Shown: piece by piece, positions 1 to 6,086 of the stretch
How positions within the stretch are numbered: position 1 is the stretch's first letter
Layout of the letters: every line of letters starts with the position of its first letter
Program-made: the position numbers and the translations under genes
NCBI GenBank assembly: GCA_023136715.1
Contig: JAGLQT010000095.1
Span: 1 to 10,088 of the forward strand
Length of the DNA stretch: 10,088 nt
Source of the DNA: Gammaproteobacteria bacterium
GTDB lineage: Bacteria > Pseudomonadota > Gammaproteobacteria > SZUA-229
Direction of reading: 5' to 3'
The notes under the pieces: model-generated
Database searches by the model: none
The model's input: only the letters and a program-made list of their open reading frames with translations
What the model was told of the DNA's origin: nothing

Positions 1-791
1 AGACTTTGTAGAGAAAAGAAATCATCTTCCAGCTTGATACCAAAGACAATGTCCTGGTAGACAATGACCGTCGACTCATCAGGCTCGTCTTCTGGTTGCA
101 GGCTCATGCGCATGGGAATGGTTCGACCATCAATCTTTTGAGACTGATCAAAAGTCATTGTACGTATCAACAGCCCTTCTTCATCGTAGTAAACGGCTTT
201 ATAAGGCGCCAGCGTATCCTGCTCAACCAACATCACAATCTTACCCCAGACAACAGCAGCATCCATTTTAGGCAGGGAGGTTATTTCATAAATGCGTCGT
301 CCATTACGCTCACCTTCAAAAGTTATACTCGAATTGTAGTCATCCTGAAAGCTGCTCTCCTTGATTAAATCATCATTGGTAAAATGACTACCCATCCAGG
401 AGCCGGACATCATGCTGGAAGGTACCTTGGTAACACGATTGATTTTAGGCAGGTAGTTCCAGATATTCTCCTCAACTTTAAGCGTGGCGATACCCCTATC
501 CTTAATGGGCTGGCGGATTAATACCAATGAATAATCTTTGCCACGGGACCAGGCCTCCATCGTCATGCTACGTTGATAACGCTTCGTTTTAACACTCATC
601 GACATGGTGGCATGCGAAGTGCTGCCACGCCAGAGCTCATCAATGTGACGAATCAGCTCATCAATCTCAACGGCCCTTGCAGTAAAAGAAGCCAGTGACA
701 GACACAGAATAAAAACGAAACTACAGAACGTTCTGTAAATAGTTTCTGCTGAAACAGCCCTATTCCTGATAATCCTATACTCCGCTAGCAC
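1..791 (-). CDS. LolA-like outer membrane lipoprotein-sorting protein (3' end cut by window edge)
   Basis: Translation of the minus strand gives 263 residues before the window ends. The start is GTG at 791 with an AGGAG site 8 nt upstream (800-804); no in-frame ATG lies before about residue 55, so GTG is needed to keep the signal peptide. The N-terminus has a long basic lead, a hydrophobic core (roughly residues 24-37, FCSFVFILCLSLASF) and a likely cleavage site after ARA, giving a mature protein beginning VEIDELI. The body has the look of the LolA_like family (Pfam PF17131, recalled from memory): 'NIWNYLPKINRV', 'MMSGSWMGSHFTNDDL', 'WGKIVMLVEQDTLAPYKA'. Such proteins are periplasmic lipid or lipoprotein carriers and are often encoded beside RND/MMPL or ABC exporters; any partner would lie left of this window. 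The visible end (EDDFFSLQS) resembles the family's last residues, so only a few codons should be missing. The short plus-strand frame at 96-368 is its shadow. Confidence 0.85.
   Translation of the reverse strand, partial: MLAEYRIIRNRAVSAETIYRTFCSFVFILCLSLASFTARAVEIDELIRHIDELWRGSTSHATMSMSVKTKRYQRSMTMEAWSRGKDYSLVLIRQPIKDRGIATLKVEENIWNYLPKINRVTKVPSSMMSGSWMGSHFTNDDLIKESSFQDDYNSSITFEGERNGRRIYEITSLPKMDAAVVWGKIVMLVEQDTLAPYKAVYYDEEGLLIRTMTFDQSQKIDGRTIPMRMSLQPEDEPDESTVIVYQDIVFGIKLEDDFFSLQS
722..737. promoter_or_regulatory. 16-bp perfect palindrome inside the 5' coding region
   Basis: TACAGAACGTTCTGTA reads identically on both strands. It lies 54 to 69 nt downstream of the GTG start of the LolA-like gene, in codons for its signal peptide. 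Perfect palindromes of this size and AACGTT core are typical of operators bound by dimeric repressors such as the TetR family, which commonly control lipid and envelope export genes. The operator role is inference; no second copy was seen in the window. Confidence 0.35.
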
Positions 792-1133
792 TATGATCAC
801 TCCTGTTAATAATATAAGTCTTCACGATACTATAATTTACCGCTTTCAAACAACGTACCTCAGATTTATTATCGTCCTTTTTAAGGCATTCGTAAAACCA
901 GCAATAAATCACAATTCAACCAACATTTCTTAAACACTATTAATTATTCATATGTATTTGTAGAACAGACAATAGATACACCATATGAACTATGGGTTTG
1001 ATAATTTGATTTATCGCAATTAACTAAAGCATAATTTATAACAAACAACCTATTGTTCTCAGTAATTGCTAGTATTAGTCACAGGAGTATTTCAATTTGA
1101 AGGTTTACTTATTTTCTTACGAGTTCGACTATC
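792..1133. other. AT-rich divergent intergenic spacer
   Basis: This 342-bp spacer separates the minus-strand LolA-like gene from the plus-strand Lon-family protease and should hold promoters for both. On the minus strand a TATAGT hexamer near 829-834 could serve as a -10 element, but no good -35 partner is seen. A small inverted repeat CCATA-N5-TATGG lies at 981-995. A candidate plus-strand promoter is listed separately. No sigma-32 (heat-shock) consensus with a CCCCAT-like -10 was found by eye, although the protease family is heat-inducible in Pseudomonas. No RNA gene or riboswitch is recognised. Confidence 0.5.
1006..1035 (+). promoter_or_regulatory. candidate sigma-70 promoter for the Lon-family protease gene
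   Basis: TTGATT (1006-1011) and CATAAT (1030-1035) are separated by 18 nt and match the sigma-70 consensus at 4 of 6 and 5 of 6 positions. Transcription would start near 1042, leaving a leader of about 90 nt. The region is very AT-rich, so chance matches are common. Confidence 0.25.
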
Positions 1134-1147
1134 ATGAAAAACAGTAA
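1097..1147 (+). CDS. possible 16-codon leader peptide upstream of the protease gene
   Basis: An AGGAG site at 1083-1087 is not placed for the ATG at 1134 (46 nt away) but sits 9 nt before a TTG at 1097. That TTG opens a frame of 16 codons (LKVYLFSYEFDYHEKQ) ending in TAA at 1145-1147, so it would overlap the protease start by 14 nt. It could couple translation, since the protease ATG itself has only a weak site (GAG at 1121-1123). The frame is short and starts with TTG, so it may be accidental. Confidence 0.2.
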   Translation: MKVYLFSYEFDYHEKQ

Positions 1148-3557
1148 GTTAGCACTTAGTCCAGATACCTTATATCACGCATGTGATATGTCCACACTGA
1201 AATTCAAAACGACCGAGGAATTAGAGGACTCGAAAGAGATTATTGGTCAGGATCGCGCCCTTGAAGCTCTGGACTTTGGCGTCGGCATCAAAGATGACGG
1301 ATATAATTTATTTGTTTCAGGCTCTACCGGCCTGGGCAAACACACCATTGTAAAACACCTGTTAAAAACAAAGGCCGCGGACTTAACAAAGCCCAGCGAC
1401 TGGTGTTATATCAATAATTTCGAGCATCCTCACAAACCTAAAGTCCTCAAATTACCCACTGGTTATGGAAGTAAATTGCGCGATGATATGCAGCAACTGG
1501 TTGAAGACCTGTTAAGCGCCATCCCCTCTGCATTTGAAACTGACGAATACAATGCGCATGTTAAAGAAATAAATGATGAATTAGAAGAAACTAAGGACGC
1601 AGCCTTCCTCAAATTAGCCGAAAAATCCGAAAGTGAAAACATTGCTTTAATGCGTACTCCGGGTGGTTATACACTTGGCCCAATGAAAGACGGAAAAGTG
1701 CTCACTCCGGATGTTTTTGAAAAATTACCTAAAGAAGAACAGGATGAAATAAAAGAAAAAATTGAAGAGATAGAAGCAGAGGTTAGTGCCACAATACGAA
1801 AACTGCCAATATGGGCTCGTGAATCCAGAAATAAAATTAAACTTCTGAACCGTGAGGTTTCGCAAGTTACCGTCGAGCAGTTTATCGATGAATTACGGGT
1901 TAATTACGAAAGCCTGGCCGATGCCCTCGCCTATATCGATGAAGTTAAGAACGGAATCATACAGGACGTCGATGCATTCAGAAATCCAGGCGGCGATGAA
2001 CTTGCCATTCCTGGCATGATGAAACAAAAACCATCCTTCACACGTTTTCAGGTCAATGTTCTGGTTGATAACAGTGACACAGAAGGTGCACCAGTCATCT
2101 ATGAAGACAACCCTACTTATAACAACATAATGGGGCGCATCGAGCATATGGCCCAATTTGGTACCCTGTTAACTGATTTCACATTAATTAAGTCTGGCGC
2201 CTTACATAGAGCCAATGGCGGTTTTCTTGTGTTTGATGCACGTCGCGTACTGACATCACCCTTTGCATGGGAAGGATTGAAACGTGCCCTGCGTGCCCAT
2301 GAGGTGCGCATGGAATCACTAGAGAAAATGCTGAGCATTTCCAGCACGATATCATTAGAACCTGAGCCGATTCCAATAAATCTTAAAATTGTTCTTACTG
2401 GCGACCGCTGGATATATTACCTGCTCAAAAAATACGACCCTGAATTTAATCAGTTATTCAAAGTGGCCGCTGATTTTTCTGAGGAGATCGACAGGAATGC
2501 TGAAAATACATTTTTATTTTCACACATGATTGCAAGCCTGCAACGTGAACAAAAATTCAAACCATTCGAGCAGAGCGCTGTAGCCTTAATTATCGAAAAC
2601 TCTTCAAGAAAAGTTAAAGATGCCGAGAAGTTATCACTCCATAAAGGCGATTTAATCGATCTGCTCAGGGAGGCAGATTACTGGTCTGGTAATTCGGGAC
2701 ATGATGTTATTACCAGAGATGATGTTCAACATGCACTCGATACGCGCATCAGAAGGCTTGATCAACTTCGTGAACGGGTGCATGAACAGGTCTTACGCGG
2801 AAATTATTTACTCGAAACTGACGGTGAAAAAGTCGCACAGGTTAATGGCTTGTCCGTCATCCAGTTAGGTGATTATGCCTTTGGTCGGCCATCAAGAATC
2901 ACAGCCACTGCCAGACTGGGCAGCGGTAAGGTAATTGATATTGAAAGAGAAGTTGATCTTGGCGGATCAATACATTCAAAAGGTGTTTTGATTCTTTCAT
3001 CCTATCTTGCCAATCGTTATGCACAGGATCAGCCGCTTTCACTTTCAGCTAGCCTGGTATTTGAACAATCCTACGGCACGGTGGAAGGCGATAGCGCATC
3101 AGTGGCTGAACTTTGTGCATTATTATCTGCGCTGTCTAAATTGCCCATTAAGCAATCTTTTGCAGTCACTGGCTCTGTTAATCAACTTGGTCAGGTGCAG
3201 GCGATTGGTGGTGTTAATGAAAAAATAGAAGGCTTTTTTGACATCTGTAAGGCCAGAGAGTTAACAGGCAATCAGGCCGTAATTATTCCCGCATCAAACA
3301 TTAAACATCTAATGCTTCACAAAGATGTTGTAGAAGCCGTAGAGAAAAAGCAATTCAATGTTTATGCTGTAGAAACGGTTGATCAGGTGATGGAATTACT
3401 CACCGGCAAAAAAGCTGGCAATGAAAACAATAAAGGTGCATTTCCCAAGGGCACGATAAATGCCATGGTGAAAGATCAACTGACTGAGATGAATCGGAAA
3501 CGTCAGCAATTTTCTAAACAGTCGAAGAGCGATAATGACGATGAACAGCGAGACTGA
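1134..3557 (+). CDS. Lon-family ATP-dependent protease, AsrA-like (AAA_32 + S16 domains)
   Basis: An 807-residue cytoplasmic AAA+ serine protease of the Lon-related group (AAA_32 ATPase fused to Lon S16 domain), the same architecture as Pseudomonas aeruginosa AsrA (PA0779); the gene name is not asserted. The N-terminus (residues 11-50) leads into Walker A at 63-71 (GSTGLGKHT). A charged, likely coiled-coil insertion (about 130-230) is typical of the family. The Walker B-like strand is NGGFLVFD (D368), followed by a sensor-1-like 'KIVLTGDR'. The S16 domain carries the catalytic dyad Ser654 (VEGDSAS) and Lys697 (GGVNEKIEG), 43 residues apart as in Lon S679/K722. All key residues are intact, so it should be active. 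A polar lysine-rich tail follows the protease domain. ATG at 1134 fits family N-termini despite a weak ribosome binding site. In Pseudomonas this family is stress-induced and promotes aminoglycoside tolerance; a similar quality-control role here is inferred. It overlaps the next gene by 23 bp. Confidence 0.93.
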   Translation: MKNSKLALSPDTLYHACDMSTLKFKTTEELEDSKEIIGQDRALEALDFGVGIKDDGYNLFVSGSTGLGKHTIVKHLLKTKAADLTKPSDWCYINNFEHPHKPKVLKLPTGYGSKLRDDMQQLVEDLLSAIPSAFETDEYNAHVKEINDELEETKDAAFLKLAEKSESENIALMRTPGGYTLGPMKDGKVLTPDVFEKLPKEEQDEIKEKIEEIEAEVSATIRKLPIWARESRNKIKLLNREVSQVTVEQFIDELRVNYESLADALAYIDEVKNGIIQDVDAFRNPGGDELAIPGMMKQKPSFTRFQVNVLVDNSDTEGAPVIYEDNPTYNNIMGRIEHMAQFGTLLTDFTLIKSGALHRANGGFLVFDARRVLTSPFAWEGLKRALRAHEVRMESLEKMLSISSTISLEPEPIPINLKIVLTGDRWIYYLLKKYDPEFNQLFKVAADFSEEIDRNAENTFLFSHMIASLQREQKFKPFEQSAVALIIENSSRKVKDAEKLSLHKGDLIDLLREADYWSGNSGHDVITRDDVQHALDTRIRRLDQLRERVHEQVLRGNYLLETDGEKVAQVNGLSVIQLGDYAFGRPSRITATARLGSGKVIDIEREVDLGGSIHSKGVLILSSYLANRYAQDQPLSLSASLVFEQSYGTVEGDSASVAELCALLSALSKLPIKQSFAVTGSVNQLGQVQAIGGVNEKIEGFFDICKARELTGNQAVIIPASNIKHLMLHKDVVEAVEKKQFNVYAVETVDQVMELLTGKKAGNENNKGAFPKGTINAMVKDQLTEMNRKRQQFSKQSKSDNDDEQRD

Positions 3558-4320
3558 AAAAACAATAAATCGAATTCTCGTCAGCCTTGACTTCGATAGT
3601 TCCAGCTCTTCATTTGTAGAGTCGATGGTTAAGCTAGCCTCACAACTTGACGCAGAACTTTGCGGACTTTTCATTGAAGATTCGGAATTACAGCAAGTAG
3701 CTAATTTGCCATTCAGTCGTGAAATCACATTCCCTCTCGCACACACTAGAGAACTAAATAGTGATCAAATAGCCCGGCATTTAAAACAACACGCTGAAGC
3801 AATGCGTGAAATGATGAAAAACCTCTCTCAGCTATCGAATGTTGCCTGCTCATTCAAAACTGCAAAAGGCCCACGTATCGAGTCCGTATTAAGCGAATCT
3901 TATGACTTCCAGGTAGTTGTTTTGTTACCGGAAAAATATTCTTCACTGACAGCTAAACGACCTGCAAGGTTAGAGGAAATCATCAACCCAACCGTGTTGC
4001 TATACGATGGCTCGGAACAGGCACAAAAATCGGCCTATATTGTTAAAGCTCTTGCAGATAAAGGTGAATTGCATCAGCTTAAAATACTAACGCTGGATTA
4101 TGATTCTGAAGTCTTAGCGAAACAACGGTTTACTTTTGAGAATGTTAATATCGATTATCAACGCATTAATGCCTATGAAATTTCAAGCATAATTGCACTA
4201 TTAGAAACACAAAAAACAGGCTTACTGATATTACCCGCAGAGGATAAATTGATTGAGCAAAGCGAGCAGATAAGAAAAATACTTGATGCATTGAAATGCC
4301 CTTTATTACTTGTTCGGTAA
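3535..4320 (+). CDS. universal stress protein (UspA)-like, two divergent domains
   Basis: A 261-residue cytoplasmic protein. The first strand 'NRILVSLDFDSSS' (residues 12-24) and the closing 'CPLLLVR' are typical of Usp folds. A second strand-helix pattern begins at 'PTVLLYDGSEQAQKSA' (about residue 152), so the protein looks like two Usp-like halves in tandem. Neither half shows the ATP-binding G-x2-G-x9-G-(S/T) motif, so it may be of the non-nucleotide-binding type. The gene overlaps the protease gene by 23 bp, which implies cotranscription and translational coupling. Two starts are possible: ATG at 3535 (GAAGAG at 3524-3529, 5 nt spacer) or ATG at 3541 (11 nt spacer). The pairing with a stress protease supports a stress role; the specific function is unknown. 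Confidence 0.8.
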   Translation: MTMNSETEKTINRILVSLDFDSSSSSFVESMVKLASQLDAELCGLFIEDSELQQVANLPFSREITFPLAHTRELNSDQIARHLKQHAEAMREMMKNLSQLSNVACSFKTAKGPRIESVLSESYDFQVVVLLPEKYSSLTAKRPARLEEIINPTVLLYDGSEQAQKSAYIVKALADKGELHQLKILTLDYDSEVLAKQRFTFENVNIDYQRINAYEISSIIALLETQKTGLLILPAEDKLIEQSEQIRKILDALKCPLLLVR

Positions 4321-4410
4321 CAGGAAAAAGCGTTAACAGGTACTTTATTGCAGTTCGCGTACTACGGCATTTTCATCATATTGAGATAAATCACTTTTTG
4401 ATAATATCCC
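4321..4410. other. spacer after the stress gene pair
   Basis: This 90-bp stretch follows the Usp-like stop codon. No rho-independent terminator and no readable upstream portion of the DnaJ remnant was found in any forward frame; the frame of the remnant has a stop at 4402-4404. Confidence 0.4.
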
Positions 4411-4572
4411 ATGATGGATAGCGTTGGGCGCGGTGATTTGAAAATTCACATACTGATTAACGTTCCAGAAAAACTGAGCGAAGAAGAACGTAAACTTTAT
4501 GAGCAATTACGTCAGCTCAAAAAAGAACAGAAACAACATTGGTGGAAGGGGTTACTGTGCGCGAAACTATAA
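4411..4572 (+). pseudogene. DnaJ/CbpA C-terminal remnant
   Basis: A 53-codon frame, MMDSVGRGDLKIHILINV followed by PEKLSEEERKLYEQLRQL, matches the final segment of DnaJ/CbpA-type cochaperones: the GRGDLxVxxxVxxPxxLxxxxxxLxxxL signature that closes C-terminal substrate-binding domain II. The usual family context just before it is '(K)G(x)P..', and a proline codon does precede the ATG here, but the frame then meets TAA at 4402. The J domain, Gly-rich region and domain I are absent from the window. The tail ends with a basic, Trp-containing stretch (KQHWWKGLLCAKL). No ribosome binding site precedes the ATG. It is best read as the 3' stump left after deletion of a cochaperone gene downstream of the protease/Usp pair. 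Identification is from motif memory only. Confidence 0.65.
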
Positions 4573-4659
4573 AAAGGGATAAATTTATTGAACTGATTGA
4601 AAATTATTGCAAGAAATTCGAGCCATAAACATTGCATTCATAACTCATTAATATTTGTG

Positions 4660-4686
4660 TAGCAGCTTGCTTCCTGCAAACTGCTA
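4660..4686. repeat. inverted repeat / stem-loop downstream of the 26-residue gene
   Basis: TAGCAG-C-TTGC pairs with GCAA-A-CTGCTA around a TTCCT loop: a 10-bp stem with one internal mismatch. It lies 57 nt downstream of the stop of the minus-strand small gene. There is no T-tract after it on either strand, so it would be a 3' structural element more than a standard terminator. Confidence 0.4.
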
Positions 4687-4742
4687 ATCTCACGATACCG
4701 ATTACTATTTTTTCCCATTTATTAGACTTATAAAACTCGCTA

Positions 4743-4823
4743 TCAAGCAACACTAACAATTATTACTGCTATCACGATGGCTATAGCCGCAAGCACAAAA
4801 GTCAGGGTGTCAATAATTAACAT
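4743..4823 (-). CDS. 26-residue hydrophobic small membrane protein
   Basis: The minus strand reads ATG at 4823 to TGA at 4743-4745, encoding MLIIDTLTFVLAAIAIVIAV followed by IIVSVA. Nearly the whole product is one transmembrane helix with a single charged residue (Asp5). A near-consensus AAAAGGAG site (AAGGAG at 4831-4836) sits 7 nt before the ATG, the strongest ribosome binding site in the window, and a TATACT -10 hexamer (4860-4865) would give a leader of about 30 nt. The frame is too short for default gene callers. Its size and composition resemble bacterial small membrane proteins, including type I toxins (Ibs, TisB, Ldr classes) and stress-induced one-helix proteins, but no family is recognised. 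The function is unknown. The coding call rests on the site and the composition. Confidence 0.6.
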   Translation of the reverse strand: MLIIDTLTFVLAAIAIVIAVIIVSVA

Positions 4824-4859
4824 TATGACGCTCCTTTTCTGGGTTAACTGCAGCGCATT

Positions 4860-4865
4860 AGTATA
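4860..4865 (-). promoter_or_regulatory. candidate -10 element for the 26-residue gene
   Basis: TATACT on the minus strand matches the TATAAT consensus at 5 of 6 positions and lies 36 nt before the ATG at 4823. No convincing -35 hexamer is seen 16 to 18 nt upstream; the region is T-rich (CTTTTAG). A start near 4853 is predicted. Confidence 0.35.
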
Positions 4866-4942
4866 CTCTTATATTCTAAAACTAAAAGCTATTTCTGCCC
4901 AAAGCTTGCAAATAAAAACCAGAATTAAAATATGTTTTTGAT

Positions 4943-4956
4943 CAGGCCTTTGCCTG
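4943..4956. repeat. short GC-rich stem-loop
   Basis: CAGGC-CTTT-GCCTG forms a 5-bp perfect stem in otherwise AT-rich DNA. A T-run precedes it on the plus strand (TGTTTTTGAT), but none follows it on either strand, so it is not a good terminator. Possibly part of a dispersed repeat. Confidence 0.25.
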
Positions 4957-5147
4957 GAAAACAAAACCATGCGTCAAAACTTACACAGACATCTTAATCT
5001 AATACACCAAACACAAACTCATCAACATTCATCCTTATTTAGTTAGATATGCAATGTCCATTTTAGGCCACAAGCTGACACTTCTGTTTATTGAAAAATA
5101 TTATATTTTTTTATTGAATAATGCATGTAATGCGGCGTGTTAGTACA

Positions 5148-5603
5148 TTAGAAATAATTATGACTTTCTTCCCATTTACGACGTTCCCATATTAGATAAA
5201 AGAAATAATTATGATTATCTTCCTCTATACGACGTTCCCGTATTAGACAAAATGGTGCCCTCGCCTGTTTTCCCGATAAATATTTAGCACTCAGAAAAAT
5301 ACCTGACCGGATGAAAACCAAAATCACTGTTGGCCAGAACATCGAATTGCGCACATCACGAAGACTTTCTTCCCAACGCCAGTAACCCAGGCGTATAAAG
5401 TCCCCTGGCATATCGACAAGCTCCCCAATAATCGCCACTACAAGAACCATTAGCCATGGAACAAATGACCATAGTGGCTTTCGTAAGACCGCTGCGGTTG
5501 TAAGTAAAACAATAATACCAACATAAATGTGAAGCGCGCTATCTGACAGCCCCGTAACCGAGCCGATTTCAGCTTTAATGACTTGCACCGACAAGAAATC
5601 CAT
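5148..5603 (-). CDS. three-helix membrane protein of unknown function with duplicated C-terminal tail
   Basis: A 151-residue inner-membrane protein. Predicted helices are at about residues 23-42 (ALHIYVGIIVLLTTAAVL), 46-65 (SFVPWLMVLVVAIIGELVD) and 88-106 (MFWPTVILVFIRSGIFLSA). The pattern SDSALHIYVG, then VPW....IIGELVDM, then LRDVRN.MFWPT recalls small conserved proteobacterial proteins, distantly VanZ-like; the family is not named with confidence. After residue 117 the protein becomes charged and consists of two 17-residue repeats (118-134 and 135-151, sharing LI.ERR..EE..HNYF), encoded by a 51-bp tandem duplication, so the tail is probably a later addition. The ribosome binding site is weak (GAAGTGAG region before ATG at 5603). 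It is flanked by gene-poor DNA with no operon partner. Confidence 0.65.
   Translation of the reverse strand: MDFLSVQVIKAEIGSVTGLSDSALHIYVGIIVLLTTAAVLRKPLWSFVPWLMVLVVAIIGELVDMPGDFIRLGYWRWEESLRDVRNSMFWPTVILVFIRSGIFLSAKYLSGKQARAPFCLIRERRIEEDNHNYFFYLIWERRKWEESHNYF
5150..5251. repeat. 51-bp tandem direct repeat (two copies)
   Basis: Copies at 5150-5200 and 5201-5251 both begin AGAAATAATTATGA and share ACGACGTTCCC and ATATTAGA/GTATTAGA blocks. By eye they differ at about 7 of 51 positions. The unit length is exactly 17 codons, so the duplication stays in frame in the minus-strand membrane gene and forms its last 34 residues. Confidence 0.85.
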
Positions 5604-5736
5604 CTCATACTCACTTCACCAAGGACAATAGTAGATAAACGATACCTTTCATCTCTCGTAACTACCCGTTACAAGCTTTTGTCATTACATTGTGCTCAGG
5701 CGAATGTGCTTTACTATCAGGGAATAAAGGTTCTTG

Positions 5737-5775
5737 TTGTAGGATTTATCTTGACACATTGTAGGATCTATCTCG
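5737..5775. repeat. imperfect 22-bp direct repeat
   Basis: TTGTAGGATTTATCTTG (5737-5753) and TTGTAGGATCTATCTCG (5759-5775) match at 15 of 17 positions with a 22-bp period. Short TTGTAGG...ATTTATC-type units are familiar from intergenic repeats of gammaproteobacteria, but that comparison is from memory. Confidence 0.5.
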
Positions 5776-6003
5776 CAAGAATGGATCCGTTCTATCAGCT
5801 CGCGATCCTTTACGGACATTAAGAAATTGACGCCATCAAGTAAATGGGAGTCACTCCAGCATTCCCTGTTATCAATAAATTGGTAATTAGGCAGATATTG
5901 CGTAGTATTTTGACAGAATAATAAGCATGCAGAGACATGCTGTATTGAGAGTTACCGATATTAACTACATTAACTGAGGGTTCTGCATGGTAACTGCTAA
6001 CTA

Positions 6004-6032
6004 AATGTCTGCTTTGGTCGTTAGCAGACATT
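6004..6032. repeat. perfect 10-bp inverted repeat, REP-like
   Basis: AATGTCTGCT and AGCAGACATT flank a 9-nt loop (TTGGTCGTT). It lies about 55 nt past the end of the minus-strand gene series, where a 3' hairpin would stabilise or help end the transcript, but no T-tract follows on that strand. The sequence resembles palindromic elements dispersed in many proteobacterial genomes (AATGTC..CTTTTGG....GACATT type), recalled from memory. Confidence 0.55.
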
Positions 6033-6086
6033 ACACACCTATAACTCCTCACAAACTATTCATAAGCAAATAACTAACCACTTTAA

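Larger units (their letters stand above)
4573..5147. other. gene-poor AT-rich region with small hydrophobic gene and stem-loops
   Basis: Apart from the 26-residue minus-strand gene and two stem-loops listed separately, no gene of normal size is supported. A perfect AT palindrome (AAAAATAT-T-ATATTTTT, 5094-5110) is flanked by direct TTATTGAA copies at 5088-5095 and 5111-5118. It lies just downstream of the minus-strand membrane gene ending at 5148 and might help end its transcript, though it is too AT-rich to be a classical terminator. Bases 5052-5082 (AATGTCC...TGACACTT) look like a decayed relative of the inverted repeat at 6004-6032. Confidence 0.4.
5604..6086. other. repeat-bearing intergenic region, no supported gene
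   Basis: A 483-bp stretch between two minus-strand genes. Frames of 77 to 79 residues exist on both strands (5583-5822 plus, 5819-6052 minus), but they have no ribosome binding site, no recognisable motif, and run through repeats. It holds a direct repeat (5737-5775) and inverted repeats at 5924-5941 (AGCATG-N6-CATGCT), 5950-5995 (AGTTACC...GGTAACT) and 6004-6032. This density suggests an accumulation of dispersed intergenic elements. Confidence 0.5.

Noticed and set aside
96..368. 90-residue plus-strand open frame
   Set aside because: It lies fully inside the minus-strand LolA-like gene, which has a clear signal peptide and family pattern; the plus frame shows no motif or ribosome binding site.
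1893..2376. Minus-strand frames of 62 to 87 residues
   Set aside because: Shadows of the Lon-family protease, which is intact across this stretch.
3396..3746. 116-residue minus-strand frame
   Set aside because: It is antisense to the protease end and the Usp-like start, both supported genes; its apparent hydrophobic stretch comes from reading these codons backwards.
4557..4628. Short plus-strand frame VRETIKRDKFIELIENYC... ending at TAA 4626
   Set aside because: 23 codons with GTG start, no ribosome binding site, overlapping the DnaJ remnant in another frame; no family recognised, so it is not listed as a gene.
4778..4942. Plus-strand frame MAIAASTKVRVSIIN... of about 55 codons
   Set aside because: It has no ribosome binding site and is antisense to the 26-residue minus-strand gene, which has a near-consensus site and promoter-like element.
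4943..4956. CAGGC-CTTT-GCCTG stem-loop as a terminator
   Set aside because: Only a 5-bp stem, and no T-tract follows it on either strand; kept only as a low-confidence repeat.
5583..6052. Plus-strand 79-residue and minus-strand 77-residue frames in the spacer
   Set aside because: No ribosome binding site, no domain pattern, and they run through direct and inverted repeats; such frames commonly arise by translating dispersed repeats.
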